Source: Flexibacter flexilis DSM 6793 (GTDB lineage: Bacteria; Bacteroidota; Bacteroidia; Cytophagales; Flexibacteraceae). Taken from it: DNA of 64,000 nucleotides. Each line of letters starts with the position of its first letter. Within the stretch, counting starts at the first letter, position 1. The stretch spans positions 124,001 through 188,000 of the forward strand of contig NZ_FOLE01000007.1 in NCBI RefSeq assembly GCF_900112255.1, written 5' to 3'. Positions 46,653-54,969 of this stretch are shown in pieces. The notes below the pieces were generated by a model, which was not told where the DNA came from, did no database searches, and was given only the letters and a program-made list of their open reading frames with translations. A program made the translations under genes and the position numbers.

Positions 46653-48194
46653 TTAAGACAAATAAGCATTGATGCCTTTTTCGCAATAAGTCGCTTTGTG
46701 GGCAATGGCATCGGCCAAAATACGGTCGTTTTCGGGCAATGTGGCGCGGCTATTTTCGGGATGATACAAGTGGTAAGCCACTGCCGCAAATTTGATATTG
46801 TGCCGATACACGCCGCTATTAATCAGCCGTACCGCAAATTCGCTATCCTCTCTGCCCCACCCGATTATCGCTTCATTAAACCCATTGATTCGGATGCAGT
46901 CTTCGCGCCAAAAGGCCATACTACAACCCCGAATCGCGCGAATATCGTCACGTTTTTTGGCCATTCGGCGCATCATAAACGGAATGTGCATCGCATTAAA
47001 TCGGTTCTTAATACCAGAGTCCCACCACCGAATATTTATATTTTTTTGCGCTAATACTTCTTTGGTTTTTTCATCCGAAAGCAGCACGCGCGAACCTTGT
47101 ACAAAAAATCCTTTTTGCGCCAAGGCACGTTGGTCGGCGACAAAATGGCGGTTCAAGACCATGTCGCCATCTATGCTTACCAAATAGTCGCCTTGCGCCA
47201 TGGCCATCGCTTTGTTACGAATTTGAGAAAGTTTGAAACCCTCATCAGCGTGCCAACAGTGGCGAAGTGGCACAGAAAATTTTGATTGAAATGACGCTAT
47301 AAGTTCTTGTGTATCAGCACGAGATCCGTCATCTGCTACAATTACTTCAAAAGGCATTTGGGTTTGTTGTAGCACCGAAAGCAATACCAATTCCAAAGCA
47401 TCTTTGCGGTTGTAAGTAGAAATAATCAGCGATATTTTGAACGATTCTTGCAAAGCAAAAAGTTTTAGATATTTCAGAAAAACACCATGTGCAAACATGG
47501 CCGACACGCCCAAACCTTGTTTGCCGTCCAGCAAACCACCTCTAAAAAAATAGCCTTTCAGGAAATTAGAAACTGGACTCAGCAGTAATTTTCCCCAAGT
47601 CGCACGCTTGCCCGAAGCAAACATATCCGCTGCCGCAAGGCTTGTATATTTGTTGCCTTGTGCGGCTTGCGCCTCCACCGATTCATACGAATAATGATAT
47701 AAATCGCCTGCTAATTTTGCAGTTTTTGTCCCTGCCGTAAGCTGCAAAGTTTCGTGTACGCTGCCACCGCCCCAACTACCTTTTTGTTTATTCCAAAGGC
47801 GCACTTTACAATCGGGGTAGCTGTTGCCATGCCTAATCCATTGGTTAAAATAAAAAATAGCGCGATTGAATTTATACGCGTCGGCTTGTGGATTGGCTTT
47901 TGCTTGCAAAATGCTTTCTTTCAGTATTGGACTCAACTCTTCGTCGGCATCAAGCGACAGAATCCAGTCATTTTGAGCCAAATCATTGCCATAATTTTTT
48001 TGGGAAGCGTAGCCATCAAAAGCGCGTTGTTGCACTTTTGCACCCAACGAGGTGGCTATTTCTACGGTTTTATCTACTGAAAATGAATCAATTATAATTA
48101 CTTCATCTGCCACGCCCTGCAAAGAACGCAAACAACGAGCAATGTTTTTTTCTTCGTTAAAAGCAATAATAACAGCCGAAATTTGTATTTTCAT
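46653..48194 (-). CDS. Fused double GT2 glycosyltransferase
   Basis: 513 residues formed by two complete family 2 domains. Domain 1 (about 1-250) is WaaE/KdtX-like: AVIIAFNEEKNIARCLRSL, IIIDSFSVDKT, SLDADEELSP, then GSVHETLQL. Domain 2 (about 255-513) starts LIISTYNRKDALELVL with VIVADDGS, SIDGDMVLN and the GWGREDSEFAVRL acceptor motif. Each has its own DxD-type site (DAD, DGD), so both may be active. It probably adds two sugars in sequence to lipopolysaccharide core or a related glycan. First gene of the three-gene cluster. Confidence 0.87.
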   Translation of the reverse strand: MKIQISAVIIAFNEEKNIARCLRSLQGVADEVIIIDSFSVDKTVEIATSLGAKVQQRAFDGYASQKNYGNDLAQNDWILSLDADEELSPILKESILQAKANPQADAYKFNRAIFYFNQWIRHGNSYPDCKVRLWNKQKGSWGGGSVHETLQLTAGTKTAKLAGDLYHYSYESVEAQAAQGNKYTSLAAADMFASGKRATWGKLLLSPVSNFLKGYFFRGGLLDGKQGLGVSAMFAHGVFLKYLKLFALQESFKISLIISTYNRKDALELVLLSVLQQTQMPFEVIVADDGSRADTQELIASFQSKFSVPLRHCWHADEGFKLSQIRNKAMAMAQGDYLVSIDGDMVLNRHFVADQRALAQKGFFVQGSRVLLSDEKTKEVLAQKNINIRWWDSGIKNRFNAMHIPFMMRRMAKKRDDIRAIRGCSMAFWREDCIRINGFNEAIIGWGREDSEFAVRLINSGVYRHNIKFAAVAYHLYHPENSRATLPENDRILADAIAHKATYCEKGINAYLS

Positions 48195-48434
48195 TGGGTT
48201 AAATACTCGTGTAGTGGCATGAACACAATTCTAATGCCCATGTGTTAAAATAATTGAAGTAAAGGTCTTCAAAGGTAATAACTTAATTTATAATTCGTCC
48301 GTAAAAACAGCCTTTAGCCTTTATTTTATACCTTTAGTAAAGAATAAACACGGGTTTTCGATTTATATCATCTAATATTGTAACGATAAAAATTTAAAGT
48401 TTACCATTATTATCATACTAACCCCCTCAAAATT

Positions 48435-50213
48435 ATGCAATTTCTGAAATATGTATTGGCCACAGTGGTAGGGATTTTCCTTACATGGGTCATTGGTTTT
48501 CTGCTTTTCGTGGGCATTGCCGCGTCTGCTTCCAAAGGTGATGCGCCAATTCTAGAAGAAAATTCTGTGCTAAAAATTTCGTTTGATGCCCCTATCGTAG
48601 AGCGCGAAAGCGGCGATAATCCGTTCAAAGATTTGAATCTTCCTGTCGGAAACGATGAAGGCGGAATCGGTATCGTAGAATTTAAAAAGACGTTGGCCAG
48701 AGCCAAAACAGACGACAATATCAAAGGCATTTATTTAGACATGTCGTCGGTGCGTGCGGGTTTTGCTTCGTTAGAAGAAATTCGTAACGCCTTGATCGAC
48801 TTCAAAAAATCAGGCAAATTCATTCTTGCCTATGGCGAAATGTACAGCGAAGGCGCGTATTATGTAGCTTCCGTTGCCGACAAAATTTACCTTAATCCTG
48901 CGGGTTTGATGGAAATTAACGGCCTCAGTTCCAACATTACTTTCTTCAAAGGAACGTTGGCAAAATTGGAAGTAGAGCCTGAAATTTTTAAAGTAGGTGA
49001 TTTTAAAAGTGCCGTTGAGCCTTTCTTCCTCGACAAAATGAGCGAACCAAGCCGCCTACAAACTACGTCATTCCTCAACTCCATTTATAATCACTACTTG
49101 GACAAAGTAGCCGAATCACGCAAAATTGACCGCAAACAATTAGAAGTAATTTCTGACTCAATGTTGGTGCGCGATGCCGCCGACGCACTCAAATACAAAA
49201 TCGTAACCAACTTAGGCTATTACGACGAAGTGCAAGACGAGTTGCGCAAATTGCTCAAAATCGAAGCTGACGACAAAATCGAATTTATCGGCCTTAGCAG
49301 CTACCAAAAAGCTGACGACGAAAAATCAGAACTTAACGAAGGCAAAGGCAGTGGCGACCGCGTAGCTGTAATTTTTGCTTCGGGCGAAATCACGTCGGGC
49401 AAAGGCAGCGATGAGGTAATCGGCTCTGACCGCATCGCTGAAGCTATCCGCAAAGCGCGTTTGGACAAAAAAGTAAAAGCAGTGGTGTTGCGCATTAACT
49501 CTCCAGGTGGTAGCGCAATGGCTTCCGACGTAATGTGGCGCGAGGTGATGCTTACCAAAAAAGTAAAACCAATTATCGCTTCTATGTCCGATGTGGCAGC
49601 TTCTGGCGGTTATTACATGGCGATGGGTTGCAACAAAATCGTAGCACAACCAACTACTATTACGGGTTCTATCGGTGTGTTTGGCATGATGTTCAACACC
49701 CAAAAATTATTGAACAACAAATTGGGCGTTACGATGGACGGCGTGAAAACAGGTGAGTTTTCGGATTTGGGCAATATGACTCGTCCGCTGACAGCTTACG
49801 AACGCAAAGTAATTCAACAAAGCGTAGAGAAAATCTACGGCGAGTTTACGAGCAAAGCCGCCGAAGGCCGCCACATGAAAGTAGAAGATTTGCGTGCTGT
49901 AGCTTCTGGCCGCGTATGGTCGGGTGTAGAAGCCAAAGAAAAAGGTTTGGTTGATGTGTTGGGTGGCTTAGACGATGCCATTAAGTTGGCGGCTTCGGAA
50001 GCCAAATTGAAAGAAGGCGAATACCGCATCAAGCAATTGCCTGCTACGCAAAGTTTCTTTGAAAAAATCATGAGCGATTTGAACAACGAAGCAGACGCAC
50101 GTATTTTCAATGCGCAATACGGTGAGCTTGCTCCTTATGTGCGCCAAATCAAGCATTTGCAAGAAATCAGAGGCGTACAAGCGCGTTTGCCTTTTGATAT
50201 TAGCTTTGAATAA
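48435..50213 (+). CDS. sppA: Signal peptide peptidase SppA (67K type)
   Basis: 592 residues. One N-terminal membrane anchor (YVLATVVGIFLTWVIGFLLF), then two tandem crotonase-like domains. The first contains the catalytic lysine in KVGDFKSAVEPFFLDK, and the second the nucleophile serine in DVAASGGYYMAMG, followed by TTITGSIGVFGMMF. It digests leftover signal peptides in the membrane. The two-domain length matches E. coli SppA (618). Alone in its transcription unit, with a strong terminator at 50236-50273. Confidence 0.95.
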   Translation: MQFLKYVLATVVGIFLTWVIGFLLFVGIAASASKGDAPILEENSVLKISFDAPIVERESGDNPFKDLNLPVGNDEGGIGIVEFKKTLARAKTDDNIKGIYLDMSSVRAGFASLEEIRNALIDFKKSGKFILAYGEMYSEGAYYVASVADKIYLNPAGLMEINGLSSNITFFKGTLAKLEVEPEIFKVGDFKSAVEPFFLDKMSEPSRLQTTSFLNSIYNHYLDKVAESRKIDRKQLEVISDSMLVRDAADALKYKIVTNLGYYDEVQDELRKLLKIEADDKIEFIGLSSYQKADDEKSELNEGKGSGDRVAVIFASGEITSGKGSDEVIGSDRIAEAIRKARLDKKVKAVVLRINSPGGSAMASDVMWREVMLTKKVKPIIASMSDVAASGGYYMAMGCNKIVAQPTTITGSIGVFGMMFNTQKLLNNKLGVTMDGVKTGEFSDLGNMTRPLTAYERKVIQQSVEKIYGEFTSKAAEGRHMKVEDLRAVASGRVWSGVEAKEKGLVDVLGGLDDAIKLAASEAKLKEGEYRIKQLPATQSFFEKIMSDLNNEADARIFNAQYGELAPYVRQIKHLQEIRGVQARLPFDISFE

Positions 50214-50235
50214 CCAGCTAAATTTTTAATAAAAT

Positions 50236-50275
50236 AAAAAGCGTAACTCTGATGATTCGGAGTTACGCTTTTTTG
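50236..50275. terminator. Bidirectional terminator between sppA and efp
   Basis: AAAAAGCGTAACTC and GAGTTACGCTTTTT form a 14-bp stem with a 10-base loop and T run on each strand. Convergent genes flank it. Confidence 0.9.
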
Positions 50276-50297
50276 TTTGGAATGAATAAAATCCCGA

Positions 50298-50858
50298 TTA
50301 TTTAACGCGTTCGATATAGTCGCCAGTGCGTGTATCTACTTTTACGCGGTCGCCAGTGTTCACGAACAAAGGCACGTTGATAGTAGCACCTGTTTCTACG
50401 GTTGCTTGCTTAAGCGTACGCGTAGCAGTATCGCCTCTTACGCCTGGTTCTGTATAAGTAATTTCAAGCTCTACGGTAAGCGGAAGTTCGGCAGCAATGG
50501 CCAAATCGCCATCGAAAGCAATCTTCACGTTCATCTCTTCTTTTATGAATTGCAAACCGTCGCCGAACAAAACTTGGTCAATGTAAAGTTGTTCGTAAGT
50601 TTCGTTGTCCATACAAACAAGTGCATTACCTTCTTTATAAACATACTGAAGTTCGCGGAAATCCACACGTACCAAGTCAATATCTTCACCAGCACGGAAG
50701 CGGTTTTCTACCAACTTACCAGTTTTTACGTTTCTCATTTTTACTTGGTAAAAAGCACGCAAGTTACCAGGTGTACGGTGTTCGTATTCAAGCACTTGAA
50801 CCAACTCGTTGTTATAACGGATAAAGCAACCTCTTGAAAGGTCTGATGTATTAGCCAT
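50298..50858 (-). CDS. efp: Elongation factor P with a non-standard tip loop
   Basis: 186 residues, three domains as usual: KOW-like N domain (1-64), central OB (65-128) and C-terminal OB (129-186, LEITYTEPGVRGDTAT, TVETGATINVPLFVN). It rescues ribosomes stalled at polyproline. The loop normally reading PGKGQAF with a modified lysine reads TPGNLRAF here: Asn32 stands at the lysine position and Arg34 two residues later. Neither the EpmA lysine nor the EarP arginine (of P. aeruginosa type) fits exactly. I recall similar sequences in other cytophagia, so it may be a lineage form. Single gene with a -7 candidate upstream. Confidence 0.95.
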   Translation of the reverse strand: MANTSDLSRGCFIRYNNELVQVLEYEHRTPGNLRAFYQVKMRNVKTGKLVENRFRAGEDIDLVRVDFRELQYVYKEGNALVCMDNETYEQLYIDQVLFGDGLQFIKEEMNVKIAFDGDLAIAAELPLTVELEITYTEPGVRGDTATRTLKQATVETGATINVPLFVNTGDRVKVDTRTGDYIERVK

Positions 50859-50890
50859 AAAAAAATATATTTTGTATTAAATTTTTGGGG

Positions 50891-50898
50891 CAAAATTA
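50891..50898 (-). promoter_or_regulatory. Candidate -7 promoter element of efp
   Basis: The minus strand reads TAATTTTG, matching TAnnTTTG, 33 bp before the efp ATG. No good -33 element at the expected spacing. Confidence 0.4.
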
Positions 50899-50972
50899 GC
50901 TTTTTAGAATCAAAAATAAAAAGGGCATCGCACAAAGTTGCACGACACCCACAATTAGCTGGTTTTTAGGTC

Positions 50973-51368
50973 TTAAGAAGCCTTTTTCAAATATTTTTCG
51001 GGTTCGTAGTCCACTCCCGAAAACGAATAAATGTAAATAATTCGCGCCGTCCGAAAAATAAGCGGCAAGGTCATAATAAAAAGCCCGACTACAGTCGTGA
51101 TATACACCCACGCTTCAGGGTTCCCTGCCAAGTGGTAAAGCAAAAAGCCCGTTACGAGCATCATGCCAACAGTAATGGCATAACTCACATACATTGCACC
51201 AATAAAAAAGCCTGGTTCTATCTCGTAGCGCATACCACAGTTAGAACAGTTGGTGTGCATTTTGTCAAAATTTTTGAGACTTAACGCACTATGTGAGAAT
51301 AATTTGTCTTCGCCGCAGCGCGGACATCGACCCTCAACGAGAGCCTGCAATTTTGGTCTTGTTTGCAT
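50973..51368 (-). CDS. DUF983 family zinc-ribbon membrane protein
   Basis: 131 residues. A zinc ribbon (CPRCGEDKLF, then CSNCGMRYEI) is followed by two membrane helices (FFIGAMYVSYAITVGMMLV and ITTVVGLFIMTLPLIF) and a short basic end. DUF983 genes often lie near cytochrome oxidase genes, and this fits the DUF420 gene close by; the molecular function is unknown. ATG 51368 (MQTRPKLQ) overlaps the end of the upstream CAMCR gene by 35 bp, a sign of coupled expression. Confidence 0.87.
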   Translation of the reverse strand: MQTRPKLQALVEGRCPRCGEDKLFSHSALSLKNFDKMHTNCSNCGMRYEIEPGFFIGAMYVSYAITVGMMLVTGFLLYHLAGNPEAWVYITTVVGLFIMTLPLIFRTARIIYIYSFSGVDYEPEKYLKKAS

Positions 51369-51600
51369 TTTCTTTCTGTGTATGTTTATACCAAAGATAG
51401 CCCAGCACCGCAAACGTGATGTAAGGCACAGACATCAAGTACAAAATACCTGTGTTGAGTCCCGCACCAATTTTTGTGTTGCCAGACGTAACGTTATGTT
51501 CGACTACTGCACGGCACATCGCACATTGCGCAACGCTATCTATTTGCCACAAAAGCATCATGGCAACGACCAAAAACGTGATTTTCAATACATTTTTCAT
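51334..51600 (-). CDS. Small exported CAMCR-motif membrane protein
   Basis: 88 residues: signal peptide (VLKITFLVVAMMLLWQIDSVAQ) ending right before CAMCRAVVEH, a short linker (GAGLNTGILYLMSVPYI), and one further helix (YITFAVLGYLWYK). The Cys-x-x-Cys after the signal peptide could bind a metal or heme-like cofactor or form a disulfide. I recall conserved copies next to DUF420 and DUF983 genes in Bacteroidota; no function is known. Located between those two genes here. Confidence 0.75.
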   Translation of the reverse strand: MKNVLKITFLVVAMMLLWQIDSVAQCAMCRAVVEHNVTSGNTKIGAGLNTGILYLMSVPYITFAVLGYLWYKHTQKENANKTKIAGSR

Positions 51601-51634
51601 AAAATAGTATTTAAAGTTTTCGTTCTTATCAGGC

Positions 51635-52225
51635 TCAATGGCCGTAATAAGGACTAATCATCAAATAAACAATCACACCCGAAATGGCTACAAAAAGCCA
51701 AAGTGGAAACGTATAAGCCGAAACTTTCTTATGACGTGCAATCTGTTTTGTAAGGCCAAAATAAATAGAAAGTAACACAAACGGAACGATTACCGCCGCC
51801 AATATAATATGCGCCAACAATAGTACAAAATATATGTACCTAACGTAACCTGCCGCTAAAAGTTCCGATTCCGACAAAATTCCATTGTGGTCGAGGTCAC
51901 CGAAGCGCGTAGAAGGTGCTTGAAAGTGATACAACACATACGAAACCAAGAAAATAGACGACAAAGCAAATGCCGACAGCATCAACATGCGGTGTTCGGC
52001 AGGTTTGTCCGTTTTGATTTTATAATATCCCATCGCTAAGGCGATAGCCGTCGCAGAATTAAGTACGGCATTCAGGTGTGGCAAAAAAGAAACGTCAAGA
52101 TCGCCCAAATTGCCTGTTTGAGGCATGAAAAGCAGCACAGCTACCACAATCGGAATTACCACCGATAGCACACCGATAATCCACAGAATTTTTTTGTCGT
52201 TTGCGGGAGCAAGATTATTTGTCAT
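51635..52225 (-). CDS. DUF420 membrane protein with an EF-hand-like loop
   Basis: 196 residues with five to six membrane helices. The family signature SFLPHLNAVLNSATAIALAMGYYKIK and KPAEHRMLMLSAF is seen. DUF420 proteins (YozB-like) usually accompany cytochrome oxidase assembly genes. Residues 110-121 (DLDHNGILSESE), in the loop before the fifth helix, match the 12-residue EF-hand calcium loop exactly at positions 1, 3, 5, 6 and 12. Its role in oxidase assembly or calcium response is inferred only. First of three genes that precede efp on the minus strand. Confidence 0.85.
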   Translation of the reverse strand: MTNNLAPANDKKILWIIGVLSVVIPIVVAVLLFMPQTGNLGDLDVSFLPHLNAVLNSATAIALAMGYYKIKTDKPAEHRMLMLSAFALSSIFLVSYVLYHFQAPSTRFGDLDHNGILSESELLAAGYVRYIYFVLLLAHIILAAVIVPFVLLSIYFGLTKQIARHKKVSAYTFPLWLFVAISGVIVYLMISPYYGH

Positions 52226-52514
52226 ACAATTTTTTAGAAATAATGTTTTTGAGCGTAAAACGACCTTCCTGATAGCTGAACAAAACTATACAGAATACAA
52301 AAAAGACTTGTGTTTGCTGTTTTACGGTGCAAATATATCGATAAGAGTAGTAGTGTCATGTATAATTTTCGAAATTTTCGAAATGAAGCTCTTTTGGCTT
52401 TTGGGCGATGAGTATTATATCTAAAAGTAAAGAGCAAGGCGTTTTTACTTTTCCTTAAATAAAAGTCAAGCACCGTGATCATCTCACAAGATATTATTTA
52501 TACAAAGGTTTATC
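52226..52514. other. AT-rich spacer upstream of DUF420 gene
   Basis: About 290 bases that should carry the promoter of the DUF420-CAMCR-DUF983 unit. It contains a repeated TTTTCGAAA at about 52364-52382. I see no credible coding frame; the open frames on both strands lack any protein-like pattern. Confidence 0.5.
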
Positions 52515-52565
52515 AAAGCGCAACCCGCCTCAGAAGTCAGTTACTTTTGAGGCGGGTTGCGCTTT
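52515..52565. terminator. 18-bp perfect hairpin, terminator of the Mrp ATPase gene
   Basis: AAAGCGCAACCCGCCTCA and TGAGGCGGGTTGCGCTTT form a perfect 18-bp stem with a 15-base loop, directly after the stop of the minus-strand Mrp gene. The T run is weak, yet the stem is far longer than usual. Confidence 0.8.
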
Positions 52566-52582
52566 ATGGGTAAAAAAAGCGA

Positions 52583-53686
52583 TTACGCTTTAATTTCGAC
52601 AACTTTTGTTTTTTCGGCGTTGGCATTGCGTAAAGCTACTTGTTGCGCTACTTGTTGCGCCAAACCTGCAAAAGCTGCACTCATTTGGCTGCTTTCGTCC
52701 AAAGCCACAGGGCGGCCTTCGTCGCCACTTTCGCGGATACGTTGCACCAACGGAATTTCGCCCAAATACGGAATATTGTAATGCTCAGCGAAAGCATGGC
52801 CGCCACCTTGACCAAAAATATAATAACGATTGTTTGGCAATTCGGCAGGCGTGAAATACGCCATATTTTCTACCACACCCAAAATCGGTACGTTAATGTT
52901 TGGTTGGCGGAACATATTCAATCCTTTTTGCGCATCGGCCAAAGCCACTTTTTGCGGTGTAGTAACCACAATCGCACCTGTAACGGGCACGGTTTGCACC
53001 AAAGTAAGGTGAATGTCGCTTGTACCTGGAGGCAAGTCGATGAGCAAGTAATCCAACTCACCCCAATAACAATCGCCGATAAACTGACGCAAAGCCGAAC
53101 TCATCATTGGGCCGCGCCAAGGTACTGCTTGTTCGGCGGGAGTCAAGAAGCCAATAGACAGCAACTTAACACCATATTTTTCTATCGGAACTAAATAATT
53201 TTTACCATCAATTTGCATCACTTCTGGCTGCGCATTTTCAGCACCAAACATCACGGGAATAGAAGGCCCCGAAATATCGGCATCAATCAAACCTACTTTT
53301 GCGCCAGTTTGTGCCAAAGCCAAAGCCAAGTTGGAAGTAACCGTAGATTTACCTACGCCACCTTTGCCCGAAGAAATGGCCACAATATTTTTTACATTCG
53401 GTAACAATGCTTCTCCGCTGCGTGCAGACGTTACGTTGGCGGTCATTTCTACCTGTACGTCCAGCGTTGGGCTTACGTGTTTGTGAATGGCATCTACACA
53501 GCGTTGGCGAATCAGGTCTTTGAGCGGACAAGCTGGCGTAGTAAGCACCACCGTAAATTTCACAGAACCCACACCCAACACGATGTCTTTAATCATTCCC
53601 AAACTCACAAGGTCTTTTTTGAGGTCTGGTTCTTCGACCGTAGCCAGCGCACGGAGAATATCATCATTGTTAATAAAATCTTTCAT
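52583..53686 (-). CDS. apbC: Mrp/NBP35 family iron-sulfur cluster carrier ATPase
   Basis: 367 residues. An N-terminal MIP18 (DUF59) domain (residues 1-90, LATVEEPDLKKDLVSLGMI, ACPLKD) is fused to a deviant Walker P-loop ATPase: AISSGKGGVGKST, LIDADISGPS, GELDYLLIDLPPGTSD. It carries 4Fe-4S clusters to target proteins. The CxxC pair that usually follows VENM is missing; the segment reads VENMAYFTPAELPNN. ATG 53686 (MKDFINND) was chosen because the frame's earlier start adds a non-conserved stretch. Downstream terminator at 52515-52565. Confidence 0.92.
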   Translation of the reverse strand: MKDFINNDDILRALATVEEPDLKKDLVSLGMIKDIVLGVGSVKFTVVLTTPACPLKDLIRQRCVDAIHKHVSPTLDVQVEMTANVTSARSGEALLPNVKNIVAISSGKGGVGKSTVTSNLALALAQTGAKVGLIDADISGPSIPVMFGAENAQPEVMQIDGKNYLVPIEKYGVKLLSIGFLTPAEQAVPWRGPMMSSALRQFIGDCYWGELDYLLIDLPPGTSDIHLTLVQTVPVTGAIVVTTPQKVALADAQKGLNMFRQPNINVPILGVVENMAYFTPAELPNNRYYIFGQGGGHAFAEHYNIPYLGEIPLVQRIRESGDEGRPVALDESSQMSAAFAGLAQQVAQQVALRNANAEKTKVVEIKA

Positions 53687-53725
53687 TGAATATTTTGAAT
53701 TATGATGCGAAAAAACAATTAACAC

Positions 53726-53747
53726 GTAATCTCTTGCCTGAGATTAC
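53726..53747 (-). terminator. Weak hairpin after the GT2 gene
   Basis: GTAATCTC and GAGATTAC form an 8-bp stem with a 6-base loop; on the minus strand a T-rich stretch follows after about ten bases. It is placed between the glycosyltransferase stop (53904) and the Mrp start (53686). Confidence 0.45.
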
Positions 53748-53903
53748 ACACCTTACGTTCTTGTCAAAGGAATTTGTTGCAAGTAAGTTCCTTTGGGCGA
53801 AAATTTTACCCAAAGAAAAACGCTGCAAAATTGCGAAAGATTCTTGAAACTTAGCCAAAAAGCCTCCACAAAATGCACTCGTTTGCGCGACGCATAGGTT
53901 ATT

Positions 53904-54665
53904 TTACTCTTTATATTTCTTAAAGAATTGGGGAAGTTTACGCGCGGGTTTGAGCCACATGGTATAAAAACGCAAAGGCAAGCCGTTTTTCTGCCAAGCG
54001 AGTTTGTCTTCATTGTTGGCGTGAATGCGGTTTTTAATGTTCTGGTTGCTTTTGCCACCAACGCGCATAAGCGTAGTAACACGCGGCAAATAGGTAGCCG
54101 AAATATGTTCTTTGTACAAAAAACGCAACATTAGTTCGTAGTCGGCGGCACTGGTAAACTGCGTATCAAACATTCCGCAACGTTCGTACACCGATTTTTT
54201 GACAAAAAAAGTAGGGTGGGGCGGCATCCAACCAAACACAAATTGGCGGCGACTTTTCAAAACCCCTGATTTCCAATAACGTACTACTTTGGTGGGTTCG
54301 TCTTTATTCACATACAGCAAATCGGCATAAACGCTGTCGGCGGGATGATGATGCAAATGCGCGACTACGTCTGTAACTACTTGATTATCTGCATAAAAAT
54401 CATCTGCATTCAAAATTCCGATAAGCTCGCCAGTAGCCAAAGCGATTCCTTTGTTCATGGCAAAATAAAGGCCTCCGTCTGGCTCAGAGACAAACTTACT
54501 GATTTTATCGCCGTAGCTTTTCACCAACTCAACAGTGCCATCCGTAGAAGCTCCGTCAATAATTATGTACTCGATGTCGTCGTATTTTTGCCCCAACACA
54601 GAATCTATACAATTCTTTAACGTCTCAATTCCATTAAATACAACGGTAATAATCGAAATTTTCAT
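53904..54665 (-). CDS. Family 2 glycosyltransferase
   Basis: 253 residues: ITVVFNGIETLKNCIDSVL, YIIIDGASTDGTVELVK, GILNADDFYADN (metal-binding DxD), and MPPHPTFFVKKSVYERCG with GMFDTQFTSAADYELMLRFL (acceptor segment). This pattern matches WcaA/SpsA-like enzymes of surface polysaccharide synthesis. Sugar and acceptor unknown. No neighbour of the same pathway except scattered glycosyltransferases nearby. Confidence 0.92.
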   Translation of the reverse strand: MKISIITVVFNGIETLKNCIDSVLGQKYDDIEYIIIDGASTDGTVELVKSYGDKISKFVSEPDGGLYFAMNKGIALATGELIGILNADDFYADNQVVTDVVAHLHHHPADSVYADLLYVNKDEPTKVVRYWKSGVLKSRRQFVFGWMPPHPTFFVKKSVYERCGMFDTQFTSAADYELMLRFLYKEHISATYLPRVTTLMRVGGKSNQNIKNRIHANNEDKLAWQKNGLPLRFYTMWLKPARKLPQFFKKYKE

Positions 54666-54797
54666 ATTTATTAATAATTCAAAATCAGGCCTTTAACCTT
54701 CTTAGTAGTTATTTTCAGGGTACAAATCTTGCCGATACGCACCAAATCGGAATGGAATGTGTTTAGATTTTAGGTTAAAGTTATTTCCAAATCTGTT

Positions 54798-54968
54798 ATG
54801 TTACAAAATATTATAGTGTTTTTGCTTTTCAGCGCGGCAGTTAGCTACCTCTACAACTTGGTATCTAAGCGTTTCAAATCGGCCACTAAAAGTGCAAGCG
54901 GCTGCCCTTCGGGTTGCAGTTGTGCCAGCACCAGCAAACAAAGTTGCGCCAATCCGTCGGCGCGGTAA
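54798..54968 (+). CDS. Small Cys-rich membrane protein (FeoB-associated type)
   Basis: 56 residues, too short for most ORF listings. MLQNIIVFLLFSAAVSYLYN forms one membrane helix, then a basic linker (SKRFKSATKSAS) and a Cys-rich end (GCPSGCSCAS, then SCANPSAR) with four cysteines. This fits the FeoB_associated family of tiny membrane proteins near ferrous iron transport genes. No feoA or feoB is in this window, so the family call rests on layout alone. The TAA at 54966-54968 is one base before the stop of the convergent CAP gene. Confidence 0.6.
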   Translation: MLQNIIVFLLFSAAVSYLYNLVSKRFKSATKSASGCPSGCSCASTSKQSCANPSAR

Positions 54969-54969
54969 T

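Noticed and set aside
52125-52482. Two frames of 99 and 82 residues in the spacer before DUF420
   Set aside because: Compositionally unlike a gene and overlapping the conserved DUF420 N terminus on the opposite strand; no start context or motif.
53753-54082. 109-residue minus-strand frame downstream of and overlapping the GT2 gene
   Set aside because: Mostly antiparallel-frame shadow of the glycosyltransferase end with no independent motif.
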